A DNA stretch of 64,000 nucleotides. It comes from Harmothoe impar (taxonomy: Eukaryota > Annelida > Polychaeta > Phyllodocida > Polynoidae). This document shows positions 1 through 12,700 of this stretch, one piece after another (position 1 is the first letter of the stretch; each line of letters begins with the position of its first letter). The notes below the pieces were generated by a model. It searched no databases. It was not told where the DNA came from and was given only the letters and a program-made list of their open reading frames with translations. Position numbers and translations under genes: made by a program. The stretch is taken from the NCBI GenBank assembly GCA_947462335.1, contig OX381717.1, forward strand, positions 50,511,523 through 50,575,522, written 5' to 3'.

Positions 1-1266
1 ACAAATCCTCGTATATGTGAGTATAGGTTAACAATTAAATTCCTCACCCTTTCTCACATAGAAGTACGACGCCTGTCCCCTTCTGTAATAGAGAATTTGT
101 GCTGATGTTTTATATACAAGAATGTGTAAAATAAATTCTTTTCACATGATGCTTTCTCTTTGTTATAATACCTTTGTGATGTTGTTAGTATTGATTAACT
201 TGGCCGAACGTTATAGATTATATAATGAAATCAAAATACTCCCTCTCTTGAATGTATTTTCCTCAGTTTTGTGTAAGCAGATGGCATACAGGATGATGAT
301 CTAAGTTCTACAGTTATTATCAATTTAGCTTTGTTACTCATGTATTATAGTTTTAGGATAGATTCCATCCCTTTATCCTTTGTATACATGATTATGTAGA
401 ATAATCTATATTTTGTCAACCTACCTTTTGTAGATCTGCAGACATGGATCTGGTCCCTTGTCAACGGATCTAGGATCAATGATTAAATGGAACAGAAGGA
501 GATTTATTACTAGGTGAGTCGTTATTATTTTAACAAAGGGGTGGTGGATTTGGTGGAGGGCTCAAAAATATTGACCCCTCTATGTAAAATAATGACCACT
601 CCCTGGTGCAGTGGCAGCAAATAAATTAAATAATGCTAGACGTATTTTGCAGTCAAAATACTCGTTAAAACTCGTCGCCTTTTTGAGTGTTTTATTCGGG
701 TAGAAGATAACAATTTTTTTTAAAAGGTAATGCCTCAACCTAGCAAGTGCGTGTTACACTGCATCTGCTAGGGCCCCTTTCTGATATACATTTTCAATAG
801 TATGCATTTAATTCAGTTATTGGGCAAACTTACTGGATGTGGGTAACTTCCTTAAGTTGTGACCTCCTCAATATGTTCATCAGCGGCTCTATACACTCAT
901 CACTCATTGCGCTGTTCATCCTGGGAATTAGGCAAAGATTCAAAATACTTTACTTTTGTCAAACTTGAAACAATTCAAATAAGTTCATAGTAGCAACCTG
1001 CTCTGTAGAACCTTGCTGTGGAACTGCATTGCACTGGTCTACATACCAAATTGATTGTTATGATTGTGACAAAAATACCATCCAATTTGTTTATATAAGT
1101 AAGCAGTGAGGTTTAGTTTCACCCTAACGATTCACTTTTCGAACTTGTTATGATAATTATAATAATCCCACTCACCCAATGGTTTGTAGAGTAGGATGTG
1201 TCGAGAAGAACTGCAGGAGACTGGTGATGCCAGAGACAGAGAAGGATGGGCAGTGGAACCTGTATA

Positions 1267-1482
1267 CCGTAAATTCTCGCGTATAAGCCTAACTCGCGTA
1301 CAAGCCGCACCCATAACTTTAACAAATTATATAAGCCGCAGAGGGGTCTGAATATTCCGATTTTGGTACTGTAGTATACTAAAAAAAACTCTCGTATAAG
1401 CCGCACCCTATATAGGCATGTTTGGTATCAAAAGAAAGTCTGACTCGCGTACAAGCCGCGGCTTCTACGCGAGAATTTACGG
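1267..1482. mobile_element. CCGTA-ended MITE, 216 bp, TA target duplication
   Basis: The ends are inverted: the left reads CCGTAAATTCTCGCGTA and the right is its complement. A TA sits on each side (1265-1266 and 1483-1484). The interior repeats a CGTATAAGCCGCAC-like word in both orientations. Related copies lie near 10.3, 28.3, 29.7, 43.5-44.3 and 49.5 kb. The TA duplication suggests mobilisation by a Tc1/mariner-type transposase, but no transposase is present. Confidence 0.75.
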
Positions 1483-2130
1483 TAGTAATTATCATATTGA
1501 TATGAGAAAAGTATAAGCCCATTCTGACTGTTCATTTTACTATGCGACTTATGTATATTTTAGTATCACACAATGAGGCTAATTTTGAGGTTGACCTAAA
1601 TATACACTGAGCTTGCTGAATTTAAAAACCAAAATGACAGCGTCAATATTTCGAGGAGCACTTACATGATTTCTGTCACCACTTTGTTCTGCCGTAAGAA
1701 CTGACAGAAGTTCAAGGTTATAGTGGTGGTTACCAGAGCCTTCCAGTGCAAGGCTATGGGGACCCCAGGGAGTCATAGGTGCAATTACTTCCACTATAGA
1801 TACATTGATTGTAAATATGTAAAGATTGAGCGTGTGAGTGGCCTCACAGATGACTCAGGGTAAGCTGAATCTGTAGCTTATCATGTACTTAGATATGTGT
1901 AGTATACTGTGTGCTGTATGGTAGTATAAAGACTCCCTGGACATTCCCCAATGCACCTACCACACCTCCACCTCTCCTACACCACTGGAACTATTATTGT
2001 GTTGGTTGTGTTGTGACAACCAACAGGCCAGTGCCTCCCACCATCTACCACACTCAACATGTGTGGCTATGGTAGACTATACTTAGATATAGTACTCCCT
2101 TATAATCATTCATTGGTCCATTCTGGCATC

Positions 2131-2340
2131 AGAAATGAATTCCTTGTTAAAAAGTACCCTAAAGTCATGTGTCATACATGTATGTTATTCCATTTCAGGC
2201 CAGCAGGTGGGTGTGGGTGAGCAGGTGGGTGTGGGAGAGCAGGTGGGTGTGGGCGATGGTTGCAGGCTGTGGGCATGTACCGCCTTCTGTCCCTATCAAA
2301 AAGCCAGTCGATCGGACGATAAACGGCGACGATATGGGTG
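2131..2340. repeat. Dispersed repeat with 18-bp minisatellite (copy 1)
   Basis: Three tandem units of about 18 bp built on GGTGGGTGTGGG(C/A)GAGCA (2211-2260) sit between flanks that recur, in the same orientation, at about 17,038-17,225. Both copies share an AAGTCATGTGTCA-like left flank and a right flank containing TAAACGGC. The frame through the minisatellite reads VGVGEQ repeats, but no coding function is supported. Confidence 0.6.
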
Positions 2341-2976
2341 GTACAGTTTTGAACTGCTCTGGACGCTCCTTCTATCCTGACGCTGTTGCTGCCAACTCTC
2401 GTGTTGTATCATGGACTTCTCGGAGTGTACAAGAAGTAGGGGTGGCGCCACCCTTTGCTGTACGATCAGTATAGGAACTAAAATATTTTTTGGTGATGCT
2501 CTGTGTTGGAAACTTTTATTTTAATTTAATTTAAACGTTTAAGATGGTTTTTATTGTGCTTTTGAGGGTATTTCCACTGTAGAAGATGGCATTTCTGCGT
2601 GTGAAGAGAGAAATATGGGAGACTTTGGCAAAAGTAGTGATTTCTATCTTTGCTTCAACACTGAAGCCTATGTGGCTTTCATTTAGAGGGTAGCAATTTA
2701 AGAATACTTAAGAGTTTAAGGAAAAGAGAGAAATCACTACGTAAAGATCGCAGGCCAATTACAGCAAGAAGGAAAGCCATTTCAAATTTCTTTTCGAAGG
2801 AAACATTTGTCCCCTGATCTTGACTGTCTCTCCATGGTCTTATTTAATGGCTGTGGGCCATGGACATTAAATGAGAGCACTTCTCCCATGTAACAAAAAC
2901 GTCTTAAACCTTGGTTGGGTCGTTTAGTATTACTCAGTTACCCTGAGTCAATAATATCATAACTTGAAGTCAGAAT

Positions 2977-2996
2977 TTTATTTGTAGGGTTTTATT
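2977..2996 (-). terminator. Candidate poly(A) signals of the WD40 gene
   Basis: Two AATAAA hexamers on the minus strand (TTTATT at 2977-2982 and 2991-2996) lie about 800 bp past the WD40 stop codon. They would give a 3' UTR of roughly 0.8 kb (about 2,960-3,793). They are the first paired canonical signals in a suitable place, but the cleavage site is not proven. Confidence 0.4.
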
Positions 2997-3793
2997 TCAT
3001 CAATACAAATTAAGTATAGATATCATACTAGAACACCACCTGGTCTGGACTCCAGTATTCATTTTAGCACTCTGACTATTATATCACATATTCTGGCGAT
3101 GCTCTTTTGACAGCGGGGTATACAGAGTAGACAGCAAAGGCCACCTTTACGACTATGGTAGAGGGGAACAATTCTTTGAACTTTTTTTTAATCATTCAAA
3201 TTTAGATAAGTGGTATTTTGTTATAATATTAGAGGTAGAAGACTTAAGTAAGTATTAATATGGTATCGTAAACATATATATATCATTATTCAGGCACATT
3301 TTCAATACAAATGAGAACAGGTTACACTGTCATAAGTGCCGACATGAACCAAACCACTGCTCATAATATACAGTACAAAGGTAGTTCAACACAGTGTGAT
3401 GATTATTTCACACTTTCGCGCCCACGAGAGGAACTATAGAGTTACTATTTTAGCACATATCAGTAAATCGAAAGGCACTTCGGAATGGCAGCACTAAATT
3501 ACGTCGAAGATTTCACAACACGTCGGGCTACTTCTAGCCAGCCCACACTATATCAATATTCAGTAGGTCTACTCAAAATGCAAAAGATTCCTCCTATAAT
3601 TGCCAATGTCTACCAACTACTATCACATCACAGCTTTTTTCATAAATAAATATCTGCCAAACACTATCCTGCTGGCTCAAACCATATAAAACTCACAGAG
3701 TATATTGGCAAGAATACTGGCTAAGCAATATAGATTCAGCATCACTGATTGTCTCTCATTGATTAATTATTGGTTCATTATTTGGCATCTGCT

Positions 3794-6700
3794 TTATTTC
3801 TCTGCTTCAGAATCACCTTGGCCATCAGTAAAGATTTCTTCCCCATCCATGTCGAGTTGGTCATCTCGTGGACCGGGGCCTTCAGGCCGCAATGTTGGGT
3901 CTAGGTCAGCCTGCCAGAGAAAAAACATGATTAGTCATAATTTAAAGCATTCACAGAAACACCCTGTCATATTTATGATTATATTTTGGCAAATATCTGA
4001 TGTGATTTGGGAGATATTGATTGTAATCATTAAATTATCGGGAACAGTAGGCTGTGTCTCACGACCTTGAGCCAATGTCTTTGTCTCTGATCGGGTGCCG
4101 TCTCTGACCGGGTGCCGTCTCTGACCGGTTGCCGTCTCTGACCTGGTGTCAGAAGGAAGTGCTTTTTCATTTTTAACATATACTCATATATATTATGATT
4201 TGTAAAAACGTTATGGCAGTCGTTATGTAACTATAATTAGCCTCCTGCTGTTGGTAGAAGATAACTAAACTCCCAAATGACATCCGGTCAGAGACGGCAC
4301 CCGGTCAGAGACGGCACCCAGTCAGAGACGGCAACCGGTCAGAGACAAAAACATTGGACCAAGGTCGTGAGACACAGCCAGTAATACAATAAGATTACTG
4401 TATTTGACGTAATTGATACACTTAACAAGCTAAGAGTTTAATAGGACTCAAACATATTTTGGTTTATTCTTATAGTCTTAAAAGTGGCTTACAATGACTG
4501 TGTGTGCTTATATACGGGAATGTGCGTGAATTACGCCAAATACGGTAGAGGTTTACACCAAGCATATTCAATTGCATAATTAACTAATATTCCCACACAA
4601 AAAGCAGTACCAACACACCTCAATAAAATCTATTGACCCATGGCCTTTACGGTCTTTGTCATCTTTCTTCTTCTTGGCAGGTTTCTTGGTCCATGCGTTC
4701 CACACACGAATTGTCTTATCCCACGATGCTGTCACGTACTGAAGGTGAAGCGTAAAAATAAGATAATGGTCATTTTCCTAATAAAAAAAAAATATTATGC
4801 ATTTTTCTACTACAAAGGTTATTTTTCTAATAAAAAAAGTTATAAATTTGATGGGTTTTAAAAAATTGAAGTCTCAATCTAGAAAGAATATCGCACTTCA
4901 ATGAGAAGATTATTCCCTAAAAAAATGGTACAAATCCCTGCATCAGGGACTTTTGGAGATACACATTGGACATTATTCACTGTATTGCAGGGGATGGCAG
5001 GACATGGTGTATTATGGTCTTACAGCCATGGCTGTTTTTGTATACTAGTATACAACATACATACAGTTCTTTATATACCTGCATTTTTATGACAGAAATC
5101 ATCATCATGAATAACAATATTGAAAATTCATAAATTTTGAAAAAAATAACTGAGAGCTAGTCTTTACTAGGGATGAGTTTTGCGGTGTATGCATTTACCT
5201 GTTTGCGCTCTGGTATGTGGAGGATGGACCGGATGGCATCTGTGTGTCCAACGTTGGTCTGCACCATGGTGTACTGGTCTGGTTCATATACTCTATCGAA
5301 GAGAAGGTGTATAATGCATGCATTATATTCACATTAATCTCTGGGATATTTCTCTCTTTCAGGTAAGAGTGAAAGAACAATTTAGACAGAGTAAATATAG
5401 TGAGTCTGATACAACATCAGTTTCTCCACTCTAAATTCTCAACAACTACTCTAGGATTTTTTCTTGTAACCTCTTTAGGTGAAAGACAAAAATTTACAAA
5501 ACTACTCTAGGATTGTTCCAATCCAATATTCCTTGAACCCTATAGCTTAGATCATGTTTCTACAGTTTTGGAAGTGTTCAACATCCCACACCCACATAGC
5601 AAGAAAACTTAACATCTACTTTAGTAAATATGAATGTCAATTTTAATTGTTTTCTCATGTTAAGATCCCCATAATACAAATTATGGGAAAGTTGCTCACC
5701 TTATTATGTCCTGAATACCGGCTATGATGGCACCGTTTTCTACGTCCACTGACAGCGCGGTCACCGAGCCATGTGTAGACAGCACCTGGAGACAGTCATT
5801 CACTCCATTGCCAGACTGGAAGAAAACATAGAGGTCCTTATTACTTCACCACTTAGAAATCATATGAATTGAATTTTGAAAAATTACAGGACTACTAAAG
5901 GGCAAGGAAATGTAAATGATAATTAGCTTCATTCAATGATACTAGATTGTTCCCCTCGACCTAATAAGTGTTAGATGCAGACCCTGTCTCATAAGCTATG
6001 CGGTACAAAGCTTACAGGCAATCTGTACGGTACAGGCCTTGTACAATTAAATGGGATTACATATAATGGCAGCTAAAACCATCACTAAGTTTTGTACATA
6101 CCCAGATCCTGATAGTGGCATCCTCTGACCCAGTCATCCATGTCTCGGTAATGGCGTTCCACGTGACGCAAGTGACCTCTGCAAAGTGCCCCTGCAGTGT
6201 GTTGAGTAGCACCATCGCCGTGCCAGTCGGGGAAAACTTACGTAAATACACCATCTTGTCACTGGATGCATATGCCAACTCCTGCCTGGAAAAATTTCAG
6301 AATAAGGCATCAAATTTCATTTGGCTTGTAGTATTGGAGACTATATATATGGCCTTTTGAAGTCTGAGAAGCCATCAGGATTTTTAACTGTTGAAGTGTA
6401 AGAAATTCCACAAACATCTCTTTGACATTTTCATAACATAAGGTTCACTTATTGCTGTATAGAAGGGGTAGGGGAGGCTTGGTGGACAATAGTTATTGCA
6501 CAGATGAACTTTCAGTATCAGATAGTATATTCACTGTCAGTGAGTTACCTTGGCTCACAGAATGCCATGTCAGTGATAATGCCGTCACACGCTAGTTCCA
6601 CGTGGTCGAGGGTCCCACTCAGAGACTGATTCCTGAACACGTCATGTAAACTGTAAAATACATCAAGAAGCAATACATCAACATGCAATCAAAAAATATT

Positions 6701-9700
6701 GATAAACATCATAAAATAGCTCATATATATTTTGCCCAATGAAAGTTATTAATTATACTCTTTTGTCACATCTAATTGTATGATAACCTTTGGAACTGTA
6801 GTATCCTTTTTTTTTTAACTTATATAATGGGCCTGATAAGGGTATAACCGCTGGAATTAACAGTTATAAATCATGAATATGACTGAATTGTTCACTCTAT
6901 CTGCATGGGAGGAGGAAAATGATCATTTTACTTACCATCCTTTATCTAGGTCCCATATACAGATCCGCCTGTCCCAGCCAGCGCTCACCTGACAATGAAA
7001 CACACATGGTTATGGCAGATGCTGGGTCAATGTAGAAGAAGTAAGGTTAGAAAATCATAATACCATATTGGAAACCTGCTATTCTAACAGATTTATTGAA
7101 TATTAATATAAGTGATAAATTCTATGACTTTACAGGTCATAAATCCAACCAGCATAACACAAATACACACATATCATACCCTTTGAGCAACCAAAAAGGA
7201 TAGAGAAAACAATGACCCTGTTAAGATAAAGCGCTCACCACATAGGTCCTATCATAACCTTGATCCTTCCCTATGACAGCGAGTGATGTGACACAACTTG
7301 TGTGTTCTGATAGGATGTGTTTACAGATGAAACCTGCCACGCGGTTTGTCACAGAGTCCTCATCCTGCCAAAAAGAACATGTTTTAATTATATATACAGG
7401 CTCGTAACTAGCCCTCTATGCGGGTGGGTTAGTTTTCCGATAAGGTGGAACTAGATAAATTCAATGGTGGAACTTGGTGGATTTTCATTGAAAGAGATGA
7501 AAATAGTGACAATATTAATATACAAAACTATAATTATAATGGGCCATTTAACACAGGGGATCGTGCTTTCTTGGTTTACTCTCTAGCGACCTTAATGATT
7601 ATCAGATTTACAAGCTGTGAAAACTGGCATGGTGCTCATTAAGTCTAGCTCTCCTGTGGGTGCCTGGTTATTAATGATAGCAGGGCTGCATACATGGATT
7701 AAATTAGAATCAGTGAGTTTAATGGCTTAATTCACATTGTATCAATTATATACATTTGTATCATTGTTGTTAATAATTAGATGTCAAAAGATTGTATTGT
7801 ATCTTAGAATACATTTACACTTAGAACTGCTGAACTGCAGGCATTCAATCAATCACCACAGCGGTTGAACTACACTTATCTCAAAATAAAATCCATTCAA
7901 CATTATACATGACCTACGTTTTTAGTACCCTTGGCATTGTTTGGCAGCAGTGGTGAGTTTGGATTAAGAAGTATTGAGTATTTGTGAATGAGTTCCTCTG
8001 TATCGGGCGGTTTCATACCCTTTAGCACCTCCACGTGTTCCTCGTCAAAGCCCCACACATCTGGAATAGATTATCCATATTGAGTTTCTAATACCTGAAT
8101 ATCTATGCATAGAGGCCAGTTCATCTATAAAAATTGGATCTTGATGCAGCTGTTGTTGTGAATATGTTTTATTTATATAAATACTTAAGAAGATTGTTTT
8201 TGGATGATCCTACATCAAAAGCTTTTAAACCTGAGAGTACCTTTTGCTTGTCTAATTTGTCCAAGAATTGTAATAATTCCACTACTTGCTGTATGAAGAA
8301 TTGAGATACTAAGAGCCAGGTTAAAGGAGAATGAGTATAGGGTAAATGGATATAATTGAAACCCAACTTACATATGTTTCCGTCTTCACAGGCAGCAATG
8401 ATGAGGTCCCTCTCCTCCACGAAGATTATCTTTAATATACCCGTGTTACGGTGGAAATGTGAAGACGTCTGGAATAATAGAAGAAAAAACTTTATAATAG
8501 ATATAAATTTACAAGTATCTTTTACTTATAAGCCATAGCTACAATTTATCCACTTGCCCACCTACTTCAATGTGTCTGGCTTTTAACTTGTATACATTTT
8601 ATCCTTTTTTTATCACTTTATTTATACACTATACATACATTCACACCCTATTCACCACACATTTTTACACACACCCTCACCTTATTTATGCACAACACCT
8701 CCAATTTATATCCACCTCACCTTATTCATACATATATTTACATCCACCCTCACCTTACTTACCATCACACCTACATTTTTTACATCCACCCTCACCTCCT
8801 TAATACACCACACATATATTTTACACCATCCTCACCTCCTTAATACACCACACATATATTTTACATCACCCTCACCATATTCATACACCACACATACATT
8901 TTGCACCTTACCGTACTCGGCGTAGTAAGAGCCCTGGACGCTTAAAAATTATTTTGAGTGGAGAAATTGACCTCAAATAGCCATTGTAATAAGCGCCCCC
9001 CATAGCTGTCAGAAAGACTACTGGCCCACCTACTGGCATCTACAAGGCTTGCACTAACCCCTATGCCTTCACACTTGGCTTGGCACAGGTGTTAAGTGAT
9101 CCATGTCACACAAAGGTGTGAAAAACAATGACAAAATCAGAGGAATACATTTTAAAAAAATTGGGAGAATCTGAAAAGGGTCGCGGGCATGCTTAGGCCA
9201 CTCAAAAAAAAAATCTGGTTTCTCATCACCGCGCGCATCATGAAAATCGTGATTTGGGGAAAACTTTTTTTTTTATTTTATACATTTTTAATGAAAAAAT
9301 GTGTTAAATATTGAGAAAATATTGTCATATTTGGTATCAAATTAAAGCTTATACTGTCAGTAATGCAGTGCCCTAGAAATATCTTACATTTTCTAACTTC
9401 TGTAGGCTTAAAAACTAAAGTATGAAATTTGTTCACGAAAAGTCTACATTTTCCTATATATTTTGGTCCCTCAGTAAAAAAAAAAAAAATTAAATAAAAA
9501 ACGCCCTCGTCATATTTTTCAGTGCTGGGTGATGAGAAACCAGATTTTTTTTTTGAGTGGCCTTATTAGGGGGAGGGCTCTTATTAGGTCGGATAAGTAT
9601 ATATACACAATATGTGCATTTTCACTAACCCTGACCTTCTTTTTATACATGTTTCCATACATATTATTCTCACCCTCACTTTATTTCTACACCACACATA

Positions 9701-12700
9701 CATATGACACCCTCCCTTGTGTTAGTTGTTCACAACATATTACTTTTTACTCCCACTCAAATGATATGTTTTGACCATACCTATATTTCAATCCCATAAT
9801 ATACTGTATAAATTGTATTAAAGGTTTGTTACCTACAATTCATCCACTCACCCCACCATATATGTGAATGTGTCTGGCTTTGAACTTGTATACTTGTTAC
9901 CCTTTACATTTAACTTTTATTTAAACATGTTAGATTACTCACAGGTGGTACAGCAGCCTTGTTAAATGAGTAGTGGCTGGTGGCCGGCCGGTTCTTGTTG
10001 TTGAGCTGCTGCATCAGCATGGCCTGGTGTGAAGTCTCCTCATCTCGTTTCTTTCTTCGCTTCACTTTCCTTGTGTCTGACAGTGGGAACAGTTCTTTGC
10101 TGCATTGATTAATAAAATTATTCTTTTTTAGATTTGTGTAGATTACACATCTATTTATTGGGAAAACAAGCCATACAGTTAACCATTTTGCACTTTATAC
10201 ATTATGTATTCAGACATGTATCATGCTTTTTCATTTTAAAATATATATGGCTGAGGGTCTTCTGGTAGAGCTACCGTAAGTTCCCGTGTATAACCCGCGG
10301 GTTATACGTGAACCAAACCCTCAGTGCGGGTTCTAGAAAATCCCCGAAGCCTAGGTGCGGGTGCCTAGGTGTAGTACAGTGCTAAAACCGCAATTTTCAA
10401 ACCTCTGGTGCGGGTTATAGATTTCTCGGGTTATACGCGAGTGCGGGTTATACGCGAGATGCGGGTTATACGCAGGAATTTAGGGTACTTTGATGACATG
10501 TATCACATTTTGGATTATTGTCTCAAGATTGACTGAACACAGGATACAATTCTTACAACCATATAGAATGGAACCAGGATAAACAGAAACAATCATTATT
10601 TTGAGATGTTTTAATTAGAAGATTTGGGTGTCTTTACCTGTACATGAAGTGGTTTGACTGGACACGCTCCCATTTTGTAATAACTCCCTCAGAATCTCCA
10701 CTAAATATGAGGAGGGGAACCTTCTTGGCTACAAATGAAAACACAGATTATCTCATTCAATCCAAAGGCTTTAATGTTAACAACTGACAATTTTTGCATA
10801 TTACATGCATCTCAAATATTTATACCTACACACCTAGGCTTTAAGAATACTGCATAATCTGCACTTGAGGTTTGTTTTGTGTACTACCCAAGGGTAATCG
10901 ACAAAAATTTACAGTACGGTACATATTTATCCTAATTGTTGTATCAGAAGAGTATGTTAGATCATGTATGTGGGGGCTCGATTTATGGATCTGGGATGAT
11001 TATAAGCTCTAAATTACCCCATTTATGAAAAGAAATGTCTAATGTTAACTTTATCTACTTACTGTATGCCAAGCTCTCAATAGCTGTGCGACATTTAAGA
11101 GCTGTGATACATCCGTATGAGTTGTACTTCCACACCACAAGGTGCCGTCTACTCGTCGATGCTGGAGAATATATAAAGTTGGATAAAGCATAGCCTGATA
11201 TTCAAAGGAATGGGGGTTGGTACTGCTTTCCCTCACCTTTTTAAAGTTTTAAAATAATGGAGTTTTTTGAAGATTTTGCTTTTTGTATGGGTGGTTTTAT
11301 GCATTTAGTTGGCCTTTAGAATTTGCAACAAGTTGTAACATACTCACCTACAACTTGGTTCTGTTCTGAGAAGTACTTGAGGATCTGAAGTTGATATTTT
11401 TCCTCCTCTTCTGTTTGGAATGTGCCAATAAAGTCTGACACCTTGAGGAGGAATAGAAATTCATTTTTACAATTCAATTCCTCCCTCATAAACTGATATT
11501 ATTGGTAATCTAACTTAAATTTTTCAGTAGGCACATACAACAGCTAGTCACTATTTTAGTATTGTAATAATATTCAAGCCCATTTTGCTGCTGTTACAGT
11601 AGTCACTTGCACTGGATGTATAGTACTTACATTATCACCAGACTTGGGATCATAGAGGCTGGCATAAGATGTGCCCCCAGCTGCCCAGATAGTCTTGTTC
11701 TGTTTGACGTAGCACACACCAGTGACTGTAGAGATGAAGTTCTTTAGCGGCGGATGTACCAGTTTCCCATCTGTTGTCCATATCTTTACTGTTTTGTCGA
11801 AGGACCCAGTTAAAATCCTGGAAAGAAGCATAATTTCTCAATAAATTTGGTTACACAAGAAAGAAATAGTTTTTTAAGTATCAGGACAATTAGACTGGCA
11901 CCATAGTAAAATATTAATCTACCATCATAAAACACCAAGAAATATTATTGCTGATATTTCTTTCATCTTAGATTATGAAGATTCAATTAACATAACATTT
12001 GTTGTAATTTTGGTCAAGTAGAATGCATGCAATAACTCACTGACCATGTATTGTTTTCGTTGTCCTTAACAAGTTGTAGACAAGATATCCCTGCATCATG
12101 TGCGTGGTTGTTTCTGAGACAAAAATATTGATGACATAAGTGATTGTGAGAAAATGAAGCTGTTTCTATATCATATGCTCTTCTATTTGTTTCTAGTCAC
12201 CTTTATATAACAGTTATATTACTGCTGTTAATCACTGGATGCCATTGCACTTTGAAACATCTATAGTGTCATTTTATGGTAGGCTACCCATTGAAAAAAA
12301 GGTTTCAAACATTCAGTAATATATATCTTTTTGAAATATTAAATTCTTTCACACTGCAAACCAATGTGAAATGTAAATATTTTGAAGTACTTATCATAGG
12401 GTCTTTCAGTTCCCTGTGAATATCTCAAGAGTACAAATGCTATCCTGTAGAATCTTTATTCTCTTAATCCCTATTCAACCATTACCTGCACTGAATACCT
12501 ACATGTGGATAGGTGTCATGGCATCCTCGCCTGTATATGAAGAGTCGTAGATAATCAACCGTTGGTCATACCTAAAACATAAATCACAAAGCTCCATCTT
12601 AGAAAACATGTGTAAGCATTACAGCAATGGTCATCACTTGCCCTATTGAATTTGAACATGCTTTAGTTTCATTATTAAGTATTAATTTCCCTTCCCATTG

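Larger units (their letters stand above)
1..2950. other. Left intergenic stretch, no gene seen
   Basis: No exon with convincing coding content and matching splice sites was found. It holds a degenerate G-rich inverted-repeat remnant (about 524-607), a CCGTA-ended element (1267-1482) and a minisatellite-bearing dispersed repeat (about 2131-2340). The open frames here are short and follow the repeats rather than any recognisable protein. Confidence 0.5.

Noticed and set aside
2169..2474. 101-codon frame through the VGVGEQ minisatellite
   Set aside because: The reading frame follows the minisatellite; the second copy near 17,050 encodes a different tail, and no gene structure surrounds it.
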